Part shown: positions 9,601 to 21,439 of the stretch, one piece after another
Layout: each line of letters opens with the position of its first letter
Position numbering within the stretch: position 1 is the first letter of the stretch
Assembly (NCBI GenBank): GCA_963575745.1
Contig: CAUYUJ010002097.1
Location: 1 to 64,000, forward strand
Reading direction: 5' to 3'
Length of the DNA stretch: 64,000 bases
From: Prorocentrum cordatum
Taxonomy: Eukaryota > Sar > Dinophyceae > Prorocentrales > Prorocentraceae
The notes under the pieces: generated by a model
What the model saw: only the letters and a program-made list of their open reading frames with translations
The model's database searches: none
What the model was told of the DNA's origin: nothing
Translations under genes and position numbers: made by a program

Positions 9601-10594
9601 TTGCCTTTGGTATAAGTTATGATACGCTGCGCACACTTGAGGGAGAAGCCCTTCGGGCATTCGGAAAGTGGAGGGAATGTGGAGTTATGAAACGCTGGAG
9701 GTCAGGAGGGCAAGCGATCGGACAACGCTGTTGGCAGACACCCTTTCATGAGTTCTTCGGCCCACGGTGGTGGGAAGTATTCCAAGGCGGTCATCATGCC
9801 TTCATGCAGTTTGCAACTCATCATTGTACACCCTCTATGCTTAGACTTTTCCAGAAGAAATGCAAAGGTATCCATGATGGTAACGCCCCCGTTTTTCTGG
9901 CCGAACGTAATGAGGAGTATGTTGCTACAGAGGATGATTCTCCCGCTGCACGCCTGCGATTCAGTAAGAGATTGGCAATCCACAACATGAAGAGCACGTG
10001 TTGGGACGTGACTTCAGGAGGCGTGCCGTTGGAGATCACTGGAGATTCTCTTCTTATCATTTGCTGGCTCTGCGGCCTCTGGAAGGCAGATAATCACTTA
10101 TACCAGAGACGTGTTGATAATATGATTAATGCTTTGGAAGGAATGTGTTGTATGTATGGTGTGAGACCTGCTGAAGCAGGACGCGATCTTTTCAAACATG
10201 AGTTTCGGGAATGGAATGAGAAAGCCGACCTCCTTACCCACAGGCCCGCGAGGGCCACCAATACACGAACGAACAGTACCAGTTGCAGCCATACGAACAG
10301 TCATGCTATGAACCTTGCCTCATCAAAGCGGGCTTTGATGGTGGTGTGTGCAGCCTGGGAGCAGGAAGTGGAGCTTGGATTCAGATTGGACTGCGTTCTC
10401 GATTCTCCCATCTCTCGCCTACCTCTTCCTTCAGTGAGTCCCCACAGATTATCTTCAAAGACGTTTACGTTTGCTCCTTCGCTCTCCAAGACGGGTCCAC
10501 AGTGACGGATACGGAACTCTCCGCTGCAGAGTGCGTCATCGCAGCACTCCCACGGGTTTTGCAGGCCTATTTCAGCGATAAGTTGTGTGATTGA
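6626..10594 (+). pseudogene. dLINE-1 ORF2: endonuclease, reverse transcriptase, permuted RNase H (two frameshifts)
   Basis: APE-type endonuclease motifs in order: LGCWNL (6656), LQEAQN, LDGNVELPP (about 7057), VLDYIVV and RLSDHALL (about 7434). Reverse transcriptase motifs: TGPDRVPCEVLK, MPKLPG, YGFQSNRTT, ADILQAFDHC (about 8527), RTGGAEGPLGFN and WADNCY (about 8877). RNase H residues: Asp in GDS (10044), His and Asp in HEFREWNEKAD (10197, 10227), then Asp in FDGG (10337) and Glu in TELSA (10514). Frameshifts lie at about 7620-7680 and 10240-10265; otherwise the frame is open. It would cut target DNA, copy the element RNA and remove RNA from the hybrid. Confidence 0.88.
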
Positions 10595-10807
10595 TGATTC
10601 TCTTTCGTGTGTTGCCTTCATGCGTGCACACATTGTGTTGATGTACACACACCTTATAAGAGCTGCCAGAGGCTACCGCCGAAGCCGCCCCCCACGTGCT
10701 TGGCGTGGTGAGGCTTTCGCCTTAGCCGCTCGGTGGCCCGCGTTTGGCGTGCCCGCCCGCCTCGGACTGGACGGGGCCCTAGGGCCCGTGTGTCCGCGAA
10801 ACGAAAA
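10595..10807 (+). promoter_or_regulatory. dLINE-1 3' UTR with terminal palindrome
   Basis: Contains AGGCTTTCGCCT (mini-hairpin near 10711) and the perfect palindrome GGGCCCTAGGGCCC (10774-10787), then an A-rich tail (CGCGAAACGAAAACC). The same GGCCCTAGGGCC core lies at the same place in dLINE-2. Candidate recognition structure for the element's reverse transcriptase. Confidence 0.5.
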
Positions 10808-10838
10808 CCAAGGTTGACGGTTTACCGCCGGCGCCCAG
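10808..10838 (+). repeat. Right half of HP hairpin interrupted by dLINE-1
   Basis: Only loop and 3' arm remain: CAAGGTTGACGG, TTTACCGCCGG, CGCCCAG. The 5' arm remnant is CCGGC at 5095-5099. Confidence 0.85.
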
Positions 10839-10912
10839 TCCGGGGAGCTGGAGAGCTAGTTGGCAAGAAAAATCTCGACGGACCTTTTGCTGACTTTTGG
10901 TCGGTTGAAAAT
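10839..10912 (+). repeat. B-segment fragment
   Basis: TCCGGGGAGCTGG to TCGGTTGAAAAT. Cut at a T|T site by the next module, whose AACTCG starts at 10913. Confidence 0.75.
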
Positions 10913-12078
10913 AACTCGTAGAGCTTCCCTTAGCTAGTTATAGCTGGAAGCTAAGAGTAATTCCGGCGCGCCCCACAGCTAGTTGGCTCGAAAAAAAAGA
11001 ACTGAACTTTTCACAACTTTTGCTCGGTTGAAAATTATTTTCTCGAAATTTGACCATTCGTTAGAGCTCTAGTATTTTTTCCCGTGATATTCGATCTTAT
11101 TCCCGCTCGCCATCTTGATCTCAGCTCGATCGGGTAACTTTGAAGGCCAAAAAGCACACTGGCGGGAACGGCCGTTTCGAGTCATCTTGATACGCGCTGT
11201 CGCTATTTTGTTCTTAACTCGAGCTTGAGGACAGCTACAGAGCTGGTAAGCACAGCTATCGCACTCAGAATCATCAGGCGCGTTCGCCTGTTGAATCCAG
11301 AGGTCTGAACTCGGTCTGCCAGCCGAGCTAGGCCCGCAAACCTATTCGTATTCTTTGAGTCAACTTGATACGCGTTGTCGGTATTTTCTACTGAACTCGG
11401 CTGTAGGGCAGCTACAGTGCTGGTAAGCACACCTATCGCACTCAGAATTATCAGGCGCGTTCGCCTGTCGACTCCATAGGTCTGAACTCGGTCTGCTAGT
11501 CGAGCTAGGTCCGCAAACCTATTCGTATTATTCGAGTCAACCTGATACGTGTTGTCGGTGTTTTCTGCTTAACTCGAGCTGTAGGGCAGCTACAGTGCTG
11601 GTTAGCACAGCTATCACACTCAGAATCATCAGGCGCGTTCGTCTGACGAATACATAGGTTTGAACTCGGTCTGCTAGCCGAGCTACGTGCGCAAACCTAT
11701 TCGTATTATCCGATTCAACTTGATACGCGTGGTGGGTATTTTGTACTTATTCCGAGCTGCAGGGCAGCTACAGTGCTGGTAAGCACGCCTATCGCACTCA
11801 GAATCATCAGGGGTGTTCGTCCGCCTGTTGGATCCAGAGCTCGGAACTCGGTCTGCTGTCCAAATTAGATCGGCACAACTTCTATATTGTTCGAGTCATT
11901 CTCAAAGCTGTCGTCGTTCTGCACCTAACTCGGGACTGTAGGGGGGTGGGGCGCAGGCTGGTGACAGAAGTCGATTCGAAGACATCAGACGCGTCCACCT
12001 GTCGCATTCAGAGGTCAACAAATCTTTACTATAAGTCGGAATGTTGGATGCGCGGTTTTCTCAACTAACATCAAGGTA

Positions 12079-12136
12079 GGAAGCTCTACGAGTCCCCGGC
12101 GGTAACAAAGGTTGACGGTTTACCGCCGGCGCCCAG
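12079..12136 (+). repeat. HP terminal hairpin, copy 4
   Basis: Intact; followed by TTCCGGCGCG, as expected for insertion at GAGTAAT|TCCGG of another left end. Confidence 0.85.
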
Positions 12137-13254
12137 TTCCGGCGCGCCCCACAGCTAGTTGGCTCGAAAAAAAAGAACTGAACTTTTCACAACTTTTGCT
12201 CGGTTGAAAATTATTTTCTCGAAATTTGACAATTCGTTAGAGCTCTAGTTTTTTTTCCCGTGATATTCGATCTTATTCCCGCTCGCCATCTTGATCTCAG
12301 CTCGATCGGGTAACTTTGAAGGCCAAAAAGCACACTGGCGGGAACGGCCGTTTCGAGTCATCTTGATACGCGCTGTCGCTATTTTGTTCTTAACTCGAGC
12401 TTGAGGACAGCTACAGAGCTGGTAAGCACAGCTATCGCACTCAGAATCATCAGGCGCGTTCGCCTGTTGAATCCAGAGGTCTGAACTCGGTCTGCCAGCC
12501 GAGCTAGGCCCGCAAACCTATTCGTATTCTTTGAGTCAACTTGATACGCGTTGTCGGTATTTTCTACTGAACTCGGCTGTAGGGCAGCTACAGTGCTGGT
12601 AAGCACACCTATCGCACTCAGAATTATCAGGCGCGTTCGCCTGTCGACTCCATAGGTCTGAACTCGGTCTGCTAGTCGAGCTAGGTCCGCAAACCTATTC
12701 GTATTATTCGAGTCAACCTGATACGTGTTGTCGGTGTTTTCTGCTTAACTCGAGCTGTAGGGCAGCTACAGTGCTGGTTAGCACAGCTATCGCACTCAGA
12801 ATCATCAGGCGCGTTCGCCTGACGAATACATAGGTTTGAACTCGGTCTGCTAGCCGAGCTACGTGCGCAAACCTATTCGTATTATCCGATTCAACTTGAT
12901 ACGCGTGGTGGGTATTTTGTACTTATTCCGAGCTGCAGGGCAGCTACAGTGCTGGTAAGCACGCCTATCGCACTCAGAATCATCAGGGGTGTTCGTCCGC
13001 CTGTTGGATCCAGAGCTCGGAACTCGGTCTGCTGTCCAAATTAGATCGGCACAACTTCTATATTGTTCGAGTCATTCTCAAAAGTGCTGTCGGTTTTCTG
13101 CACCTAACTCGGGCCTGTAGGGGGGCGGCAGGGCTGGTGACAGAAGTCGATTCGAAGACATCAGACGCGTCCACCTGTCACATTCAGAGGTCAACAAATA
13201 TTTACTATAAGTCGGAATGTTGGATGCGCGGTTTTCTCAACCAACATCAAGGTA

Positions 13255-13312
13255 GGAAGCTCTACGAGTCCCCGGCGGTAACAAAGGTTGACGGTTTACC
13301 GCCGGCGCCCAG
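13255..13312 (+). repeat. HP terminal hairpin, copy 5
   Basis: Intact; closes the second 1,176-bp unit. Confidence 0.85.
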
Positions 13313-14597
13313 TTCCGGCGCGCCCCACAGCTAGTTGGCTCGAAAAAAAAGAACTGAACTTTTGACAACTTTTGCTCGGTTGAAAATTATTGTTCTCGAA
13401 ATTTGACCATTCGTTAGAGCTCTAGTATTTTTTCCCGTGATATTCGATCTTATTCCCGCTCGCCATCTTGATCTCAGCTCGATCGGGTAACTTTGAAGGC
13501 CAAAAAGCACTCTGGCGGGAACGGCCGTTTCGAGTCATTTTGATATGCGCTGTCGGTATTTTGTACTTAACTCGAGCTGTAGGGCAGCTACAGAGCTGGC
13601 CAGCACAGCTATCGCACTCAGAATCAGCAGGCGCGTTCGCCTGTTGAATCCAGAGGTCTGAACTCGGTCTGGCAGCCGAGCTAGGTCCGGAAACCTATTC
13701 GTATTATTCGAGTCAACTTGATACGCGTTGTCGGTATTTTCTACTTAACTCGAGCTGTAGGGCAGCTACAGTGCTGGTAAGCACGCCTATCGCTCGCAGA
13801 ATGATCAGGCGCGGTCGCCTGTTGAATTGATAGGTCTGAACTCGGTCTGCTAGGCGAGCTAGGTCCGCAAACCTATTCGTATTATTCGAGTGAGCTTGAT
13901 ACGCGTTGTCGGCATTTTCTACTTAACTCGAGCTGTAGGGCAGCTACAGTGCTGGTAAGCACACCTATCGCACTCAGAATAATCAGGCGCGTTCGCCTGT
14001 TGAATCGATAGGTCTGAACTCGGTCTGCTAGGCGAGCTAGGTCCGCAAACCTATTCGTATTATTCGAGTCCACTTGATACGCGTTGTCGGTATTTTCTAC
14101 TTAACTCGCGCTGTAGGGCAGCTACAGTGCTGGTAAGCACACCTATCGCACTCAGAATAATCAGGCGCGTTCGCCTGTTGAATTCATAGGTCTGAAATCG
14201 GTCTGTTAGCCGAGCTAGGTCCGCAAACCTATTCGTATTATTCGTGTCAACTTGATACGCTTTGTCGGTATTCTCTACTTAAATCGAGCTGTAGGGCAGC
14301 TACAGTGCTGGTAAGCACGCCTATCGCACTCAGAATAATCAGGCGCGTTCGCCTGTTGAATCCAGAGCTCTGAACTCGGTCTGCTGCGCGATCTAGAATC
14401 ACGAAACTGTTCGTATTCTTCCAGTCAGCTTGAGAGCTACTGTCGGCGTTCTGCACTTAGCTCGGGCTGTAGGGGGGCTGCAGGGCGGGTAATCAGAGGA
14501 ATCGATTCGGAGACATCAGACGCCTCGGTCTGATGCTCGAGTTGGGCTGAAAAACTATTCGTTCTCTACCAATTTTCTTCGACATTATATGTTGTCA

Positions 14598-14656
14598 GGA
14601 AGCTCTACGAGTCCCCCGGCGGTAACAAAGGTTGACGGTTTACCGCCGGCGCCCAG
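14598..14656 (+). repeat. HP terminal hairpin, copy 6
   Basis: Intact, with five Cs before the stem (GAGTCCCCCGG subtype). Confidence 0.85.
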
Positions 14657-14679
14657 TTCCGGCGCGCCCCAGAGCTAGT

Positions 14680-15246
14680 ACCTCGTAGAGCTCTTCGTTA
14701 TCGATGAGCTAGAGGAATTCCGGCGCGGGGTGGAGCTAGTTGGCAGACCCGGCCAGAACGGACAAAGTGATAACTTTTGGGTGGTTTTGCGATTTTTTGA
14801 AAGATATTTGACCATTTATTTTGAGAAAGCAGATTTTTCGCACCTGTAAACGACTATGAGGGCTTCTCTGTCTTAATATGAGCCACGTAGGCGCTCTTTT
14901 ACTATCAAAACACTTGGCGAAACCAACTTCATGTCGACATGGAAAAAATCACGTTTTTCTTATTTTCGAGAAATATTTGATCATTTATTTGAGAAAGCAG
15001 ATTTTTTGCACCTGTAGACGACTATGAGGGCCTCTGCGTCTTAATATGAGCTCTGTAGATGCGCTTTTACTATAAAAACACTTGGCGAAACCAACTTCAT
15101 GTCGACATGGAAAAACTCACGTTTTCTTATTTTTGAGAAATGTTTCTAGGAGCCCTCTCTTTTGATGCTGAGCACTCTCACGCGTGCCAGGAGCTCTACG
15201 AGGTTCCCGGCGGTGTCCAGGTTGACGGTTCACCGCCAGCGCCAGT
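14680..15246 (+). mobile_element. Family-C module with internal 167-bp duplication
   Basis: Left junction GCTAGT|ACCTCGTAGAGC, right inverted repeat GAGCTCTACGAGG at 15191, then HP and CCAGT|TG. The interior holds two copies of a 167-bp unit (GCACCTGTA at about 14840 and 15007). No coding sequence. Confidence 0.65.
15189..15245 (+). repeat. HP terminal hairpin, copy 7 (compensatory variant)
   Basis: The 5' arm reads GGCGGTG and the 3' arm CACCGCC, so the A-T pair of the other copies is replaced by G-C on both sides. Confidence 0.8.
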
Positions 15247-16413
15247 TGCAAGAAAAATCTCGACGGAACTTTTGGTAACTTTTGCTCGGTTGAAAATTTT
15301 GTTCTCAAAATTTGACCATTCGTTAGAGCTATAGTATTTTTTCCCGTGAAATTCGATCTTATTCCCGCTCGCCATCTTGATCTCAGCTCGATCGGGTGAC
15401 TCTGAAGGCCAAAAAACACTCTGGCGGGAACGGCCGTTTCGAGTCATCTTGATACGCGCTGTCGGTTTTCTGAACATAACTCGAGCTCTAGGGCAGCTAC
15501 AGAGCTGGTAAGCACAGCTAACGCATGCAGAATGATCAGGCGCGTTCGCCTGTTGAACCAGAGGTCTGAACTCGGTCTGTCAGCCGAGCTAGGTCCGCAA
15601 ACCTGTTTGTATTATTCGAGTCAAGTTGATACATGTTGTCGGTATTTTCTACTTAACTCGAGCTGTAGGGCAGCTACAGTGCTGGTAAGCACTCGTATCG
15701 CACTGAGAATGATAAGACGCGTTCGTCTGTTGAATCCATAGGTCTGAACTCCGTCTGCTAGCCGAGCTAGGTCCGCAAACCTATTCGTATTTTTCGAGTC
15801 AACTTGATACGCGTTGTCGGTGTTTTCTACTTAACTCGAGCTGTAGGGCAGCTACAGTGCTGGTAAGCACGCGTATTGCACCCAGAATTATCAGACGCGT
15901 TCGTCTGTTGAATCCAGAGCTCTGAACTCGGTCTGCTAGCCGAGCTAGGTCCGCAAACCTATTCGTACTATTCGAGTCAACTTGATACGCGTTGTCGGTA
16001 TTTTCCATTTAACTCGAGCTTTAGGGCGGCTGCAGTGCTGGTAAGCACACCTACCGCACTCAGAATCATCAGGCGCGTTCGCCTGTTGAATCGAGAGCTC
16101 TGAACTCGGTCTGCTGCGCGATCCAGAATCACGAAACTGTTCGTATTCTTCCAGTCATCTTGAGAGCTACTGTCGGCGTTCTGCACTTAATTCGGGCTGT
16201 AGGGAGGCTACAGGGCGGGTAATCAATGGGATCGATTCGGCGACATCAGACGCGCCCGTCTGTCGCATTCAGAGGTCTGAACTCAGTCTGATACTCGAGT
16301 TCGGCTCAAAAACTATTCGTTCTCTGCAATTTGTTCGACAGTATATGTTGTCAGGAAGCTCTACGAGTCCCCCGGCGGTAACAAAGGTTGACGGTTTACC
16401 GCCGGCGCCCAGT
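15247..16413 (+). repeat. Left-truncated B module: B segment and A monomers
   Basis: Enters the B segment at TGCAAGAAAAATCTCG, continues to about 15450, then carries A monomers ending at HP 16354. Apparently the right part of a host split at GCTAGT|TGG. Confidence 0.75.
16354..16412 (+). repeat. HP terminal hairpin, copy 8
   Basis: Intact; right flank TTACTGCTGGAAGC is the middle of a left end. Confidence 0.85.
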
Positions 16414-17507
16414 TACTGCTGGAAGCTTAAGAGTAATTCCGGGGAGCTGGAGAGCTAGTTGGCAACGAAAATCTCGACGGACCTTTTGCTGACTTTTGGT
16501 CGGTTGAAAATTTTGTTCTCGAAATTTGACCATTCGTTAGAGCTCTAGTATTTTTTCCCATGATATTCGATCTTATTCCCGCTCGCCATCTTGATCTCAG
16601 CTCGATCGGGTAACTTTGAAGGCCAAAAAGCAGGGGGGCGGGAACGACCGTTTCGAATCATCTTGATACGCGCTGTCGGTATTTTCAACTTAACTCGAGC
16701 TGTAGGGCAGCTACAGTGTTGGTAAGTACACGTATCGCCCTCAGAATGATCAGGCGCGTTCGCCTGTTGAATCCAGAGGTCTGAACTCGGTCTGCTACCC
16801 GAGCTAGGTCCGCAAACCTATTCGTAATATTCGAGTCATCTTGACAGAAGCTCTCGGTATTGTGTACTAAACTCGAGCTGTAGGGCAGCAACAGAGCTGG
16901 TAAGCACAGCTAATGCATTCAGAATGATCAGGCGCGTTCGCCTGTTGAATCCAGAGGTCTGAACTCGGTCTGCTAGCCGAGCTAGGGTCGCAAACCTATT
17001 GGTATTGTTAGAGTTATCTTGAGAAGTGCTCTCGGTTTTCTGTACTTAAATCGTTTGGGGAGGGCTAAGAGGTGCTGCTAGTCACCAGGAATCGATTCGG
17101 TCATCAGGCGCGTCCGCGTTTCGTCGAACCGAGAGCTCGGAACTCGGTCTGCTGCTCGAACGAGATCCGCGAAACTGTTGTATTATTCGAGTCATTCTGA
17201 GAGGTACTCTCGGTTTTCTGCACTTAACTCAGGCTGTATGGGGGGCTGCAGAGCTGGTAATCACAGGAATCGATCTGCAGACATCAGACGCGTCCGCCTG
17301 TCGCATTCAGAGGTCTGAACTCGGTTTCATACTCGAGCTCCATTGGAAAACTGTTCGTTTGTTTTGTTAGAGTTTGAGAGGTCTATAATCGCTTGGGCTG
17401 AAAAACTAGTCGTTCTCTGAAATTCTTTCCCACATCATAAATTGTCAGGAAGCTCTACGAGTCCCCCGGCGGTAAGAAAGGTTGACGGTTTACCGCCGGC
17501 GCCCAGT
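16414..17507 (+). repeat. Left-truncated B module
   Basis: B segment (to about 16670), A monomers including diverged types near 17050-17400, and HP at 17448. Confidence 0.75.
17448..17506 (+). repeat. HP terminal hairpin, copy 9
   Basis: Loop variant GGTAAGAAAGG; stem intact. Confidence 0.85.
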
Positions 17508-17636
17508 TGCTGGAAGCTTAAGAGTAATAACTCGTAGAGCTTCCCTTAGCAAGTTATTGCTGGAAGCTTAAGAGTAATTCCGGGGAGCTGGAGAGCTAGT
17601 TGGCAAGAAAAATCTCGACGGACCTTTTGCTGACTT

Positions 17637-19229
17637 AACTCGTAGAGCTTCCCTTAGCTAGTTATAGCTGGAAGCTAAGAAGAGTAATTCCGGCGCGCCC
17701 AGAGCTAGTTGGCTCGAAAAAAATCTCGACGGAACTTTTGACAACTTTTGCTCGGTTGAAAATTTTGTTCTCGAAATTTGACCATTCGTTAGAGCTCTAG
17801 TATTTTTTCCCGTGATATTCGATCTTATTCCCGCTCGCCATCTTGATCTCAGCTCGATCGGGTAACTTTGAAGGCCAAAAAGCACGGTGGCGGGAACGGC
17901 CGTTTCGAGTCATCTTAATACGCGCTGTCGGTTTTTCGAACATAACTCGAGCTCTAGGGCAGCTACAGAGCTGGTAAGCACAGCTAATGCATGCAGAATG
18001 ATCAGGCGCGTTCGCCTGTTGAACCCAGAGGCCTGAACTCGGTCTGCTAGCCGAGCTAGGTCCGCAAACCTATTCGTATTATTCGAGTCAACTTGAACGC
18101 GTTGTCGGTATTTTCAACTTAACTCGAGCTGTAGGGCAGCTACAGTGCTGGTGGGCACACCCATCGCATGCAGAATCATCAGGCACGCTCGCCTGTTGCA
18201 TCCATAGGTCTGAACTCGGTCTGCAAGCCGAGCTAGGTCCGCAAACCTATTCGTATTATTCGAGTCAACTTGATATGCGTTGTCGGTATTTTCCACTTAA
18301 CTCGAGCTGCAGGCCAGCTATTGTGCTGGTAAGCACACCTTTCACACTCAGAATAATCAGGCGCGTTGAATTCGCCTAATGAATCCATAGGTCTGAACTC
18401 GGTCTGCTAGCTGAGCTAGGTCCGCAAACCTATTCGTATTATTCGAGTCAACTTGATACGCGTTGTCGGTATTTTCGACTTAACTCGAGCTGTAGGGCAG
18501 CTACAGTGCTGGTAAGCACGCCTATCGCAGGCAGAATGATCAGGCGCGGTCGTCGAATTCATAGGTCTCAACTCGATCTGCTAGCCGACCGAGGTTCGCA
18601 AACCTATTCGTATTATTCGAGTCAACTTGATACGCGCTGTCGGTATTTTCTACTTAACTCGAGCTGTATGGCAGCTGCAGTGCTGGTAAGCGCGCCTATC
18701 GCACTCAGAATATTCAGGCGCGTTCGCCTGTTGAATTCATAGGTCTGAACTCGGTCTGCTAGCCGAGCTAGGCCCGCACACCTATTCGTATTATTCGACT
18801 CAACTTGATACGCCTTGTCGGTATTTCCTACTAACTCGAGCTGTAGGGCAGTTACAGGTAAGCGCCTATCGCACCCAGAATAATCAGGCGCGTTCGCCTG
18901 TCGAATCCAGAGCTCTGAAGTCGGTCTGCTGCGCGATCTAGAATCACGAAACTGTTCGTATTCTTCCAGTCATCTTGAGAGCTACTGTCGGCGTTCTGCA
19001 CTTAGCTCGGGCTGTAGGGGGGCTGCAGGGCGGGTAATCACAGGACTCGATTCGGAGACATCAGACGCCTCTGTCTGCTGCATTCAGAGGTCCGGACTCG
19101 GTCTGATACTCGAATTGGGCTGAAAAACTATTTGTTCTCTGCAATTTTCTCCGACATTATATGTTGTCAGGAAGCTCTACGAGTCCCCCGGCGGTAACAA
19201 AGGTTGACGGTTTACCGCCGGCGCCCAGT
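17637..19229 (+). mobile_element. Inner family-B module with resolvable T|T empty site
   Basis: Left junction CTGACTT|AACTCG, right junction CGCCCAGT|TTGGTCGG. Joining the flanks restores CTGACTTTTGGTCGG, the uninterrupted sequence seen at 10892-10902 and near 16490. There is no target duplication. Interior: B segment to about 17930, seven A monomers, HP at 19170. Confidence 0.75.
19170..19228 (+). repeat. HP terminal hairpin, copy 10
   Basis: Intact; right end of the inner module, flanked by TTTGGTCGG of the host B segment. Confidence 0.85.
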
Positions 19230-20139
19230 TTGGTCGGTTGAAAATTTTGTTCTCGAAATTTGAACATTCGTTAGAGCTCTAGTATTTTTTCCCATGATAT
19301 TCGATCTTATTCCCGCTCGCCATCTTGATCTCAGCTCGATCGGGTAACTTTGAAGGCCAAAAAGCAGGCGGGCGGGAACGGCCGTTTCGAGTCATCTTGA
19401 TACGCGCTGTCGGTTTTCTTAAGCTAATGCATTCAGAATGATCAGGCGCGCTCGCCTGTTGAATCCAGAGGTCTGAACTCGGTCTGCTAGCCGAGCTAGG
19501 GTCGCAAACCTATTCGTATTATTTGAGTCATTGTAGCAGACGCTCTCGGTTTTTCGTACTTAACTCGATCTGTAGGGCAGCCACAGAGCTGTTAATCACA
19601 GAAATCGATTGAGAATTATCAGGCGCGTTCGTCTGTTGAATGAAGAGCTCTGAACTCGGCCTGCTGCCCGAGCTAGGTTCGCGAACCTATTGGTATTGTT
19701 CGAGTCATCTTGAGAAGTGCTCTCCGTTTTCTGTACTTAAATCGTGCTCGGGGAGGGCTACAGTGCTGCTGGTCACAGGAATCGATTCCGAGACATCAGG
19801 CGCGTCCGTTCGTCGAACCAAGAGCTCGCAACTCGGTCTGGTGCTCGAACGAGATCCGCGAAATTGTTGTATTGTTCGAGTCATCCTGAGAGGTCCTCTC
19901 GGTTTTCTGCACTTAACTCAGACTGTATGGAGGGTTGCAGAGCTGGTAATCACAGGAATCGATCCGCAGAGATCAGACGCGTCCGCCTGTTGCATTCAGA
20001 GGTCTGAACTCGGTTTCATATGCGAGTTCGATTCGAAACTGTTCGTTCGTTTTGTTAGAGTCATCTTGAGAGGTCTATAATCGCTTGGGCTGAAAAACTA
20101 GTCGTTCTCTGAAATTCTCTTCCACATTATATATTGTGA

Positions 20140-20198
20140 GGAAGCTCTACGAGTCCCCCGGCGGTAAGAAAGGTTGACGGTTTACCGCCGGCGCCCAG
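20140..20198 (+). repeat. HP terminal hairpin, copy 11
   Basis: Loop variant GGTAAGAAAGG; followed by TTCCGGGGAGC, the GAGTAAT|TCC hot spot. Confidence 0.85.
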
Positions 20199-20199
20199 T

Positions 20200-21439
20200 T
20201 CCGGGGAGCTGGAGAGCTAGTTGGCAAGAAAAATCTCGACTGACTTTTTGGTGACTTTTGGTCGGTTGAAAATTTTGTTCTCGAAATTTGAACATTCGTT
20301 AGAGCTCTAGTATTTTTTCCCATGATATTCGATCTTATTCCCGCTCGCCATCTTGATCTCAGCTCGATCGGGTAACTTTGAAGGCCAAAAAGCGTCCCGG
20401 CGGGAACGGCCGTTTCGAGTCATCTTGATACGCGCTGTTGGTATTTTGTACTTAACTCGAGCTATAGGGTAGCTACAGAGCTGGTAAGCACAGCTATCGC
20501 ACTCAGAATCATCACGCGCGTTCGCCTGCTGAACCCAGAGGTCTGAACTCGGTCTGCTAACCGAGCTAGGTCTGCAAACCTATTCGTATTAGTCGAGTCA
20601 TCTTCATAGACGCTCTCGGTTTTCTGTACTTAACTCGAGCTTTAGGGCGGCTACAGAGCTGGTAAGCACACCTGTCGCATTGAGAATTATCACGCGCGTT
20701 CGCCTGTTGAATCCGGAGGTCTGAACTCGGTCTGCTAGCCGAGCTAGGCGCGCATACCTATTCGTATTATTCGAGTCATCTTGATAGACGCGCTCGGTTT
20801 TCTGTACTTAACTCGAGCTGTAGGGCAGCTACAAGGCTGATTGTGACAGACATGGGTGGGGAATCATCAGTCGCGTTCGTCTATTGAACCGAGAGCTCTG
20901 AACTCGGCCTGCTGCTCGAGCTAGGTTCGCGAAACTATTCGTATTGTCCGAATCATCTTGAGAAGTGCTCTCAATTGTCTGCACTAAACTCGTGCTGGGG
21001 GAGGGCTACAGTGCTGCGGTTCACTTATATCGATTTGCACAGATCAGGCGCGTCTATTGGTCGATTCCAGAGCTTGGAACTCGGTCTGCTGCTCGAACTA
21101 GGTTCGCAAACCTATTATATTATTCGAGTCGATACTGTCGGTTTTCTGCACTTAACTCGGGCTGTATGGGGGGTTTCAGGGCTGGGAATCACATGAGTGG
21201 ATTCGCAGACATCAGACGCGCCCGCCAGTCGCATTCAGAAGCCTGAACTCGGTTTGATCCTCCAACTGGGTTGGGAAGCAGTTTGTTTTTTTTGTTAGCG
21301 TTATCTTGAGAGGTCTGAAATCGCTTGGGCTTAAAAAATAGTCGTTCTTTGGAGTTTTTTCCCACAGTATATATTGTCAGGAAGCTCAACGAGTCCCCCG
21401 GCGGTAAGAAAGGTTGACGGTTTACCGCCGGCGCCCAGT
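20200..21439 (+). repeat. Left-truncated B module
   Basis: B segment to about 20420, then A monomers of increasing divergence, HP at 21380. Confidence 0.75.
21380..21438 (+). repeat. HP terminal hairpin, copy 12
   Basis: Stem intact; the inverted repeat has one change (CTCAACGAG). Confidence 0.85.

Larger units (their letters stand above)
5097..10807 (+). mobile_element. dLINE-1, non-LTR retrotransposon in an HP hairpin
   Basis: Begins with GGCTCAAG (5097-5104) after CCGGC and ends in an A-rich tail before CAAGGTTGACGG, the HP loop. Contains ORF1, an in-frame TGA, ORF2 (endonuclease, reverse transcriptase, RNase H) and a structured 3' UTR. ORF2 has two frameshifts, so this copy is not autonomous. 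About 50 bp of expected module DNA, including the left HP arm and inverted repeat seen at 1078-1130, is missing at the 5' junction. Confidence 0.9.
10913..14657 (+). repeat. Higher-order tandem repeat of family-B modules (1,176-bp period)
   Basis: TTCCGGCGCGCCCC recurs at 10961, 12137 and 13313, exactly 1,176 bp apart each time. The two complete units are nearly identical, pointing to recent tandem duplication. Each unit is B segment, about five A monomers and HP. The third unit (13313-14656) carries a different set of A monomers. Short ORFs within the units repeat with the same period and are not genes. Confidence 0.85.
17529..20199 (+). mobile_element. Outer family-B module split by an inner module
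   Basis: Begins at GAGTAAT|AACTCG and ends with HP 20140-20198. It is interrupted at GCTGACTT (17636) and resumes with TTGGTCGG at 19230. Contains B, A monomers of the diverged kind and HP. Confidence 0.7.

Noticed and set aside
11203-12606. Identical 75-aa reverse-strand ORFs at 11203 and 12379, and many similar short ORFs in the satellite
   Set aside because: They are open by chance in A monomers, repeat with the 1,176-bp period, lack conserved starts and shift frame from monomer to monomer.
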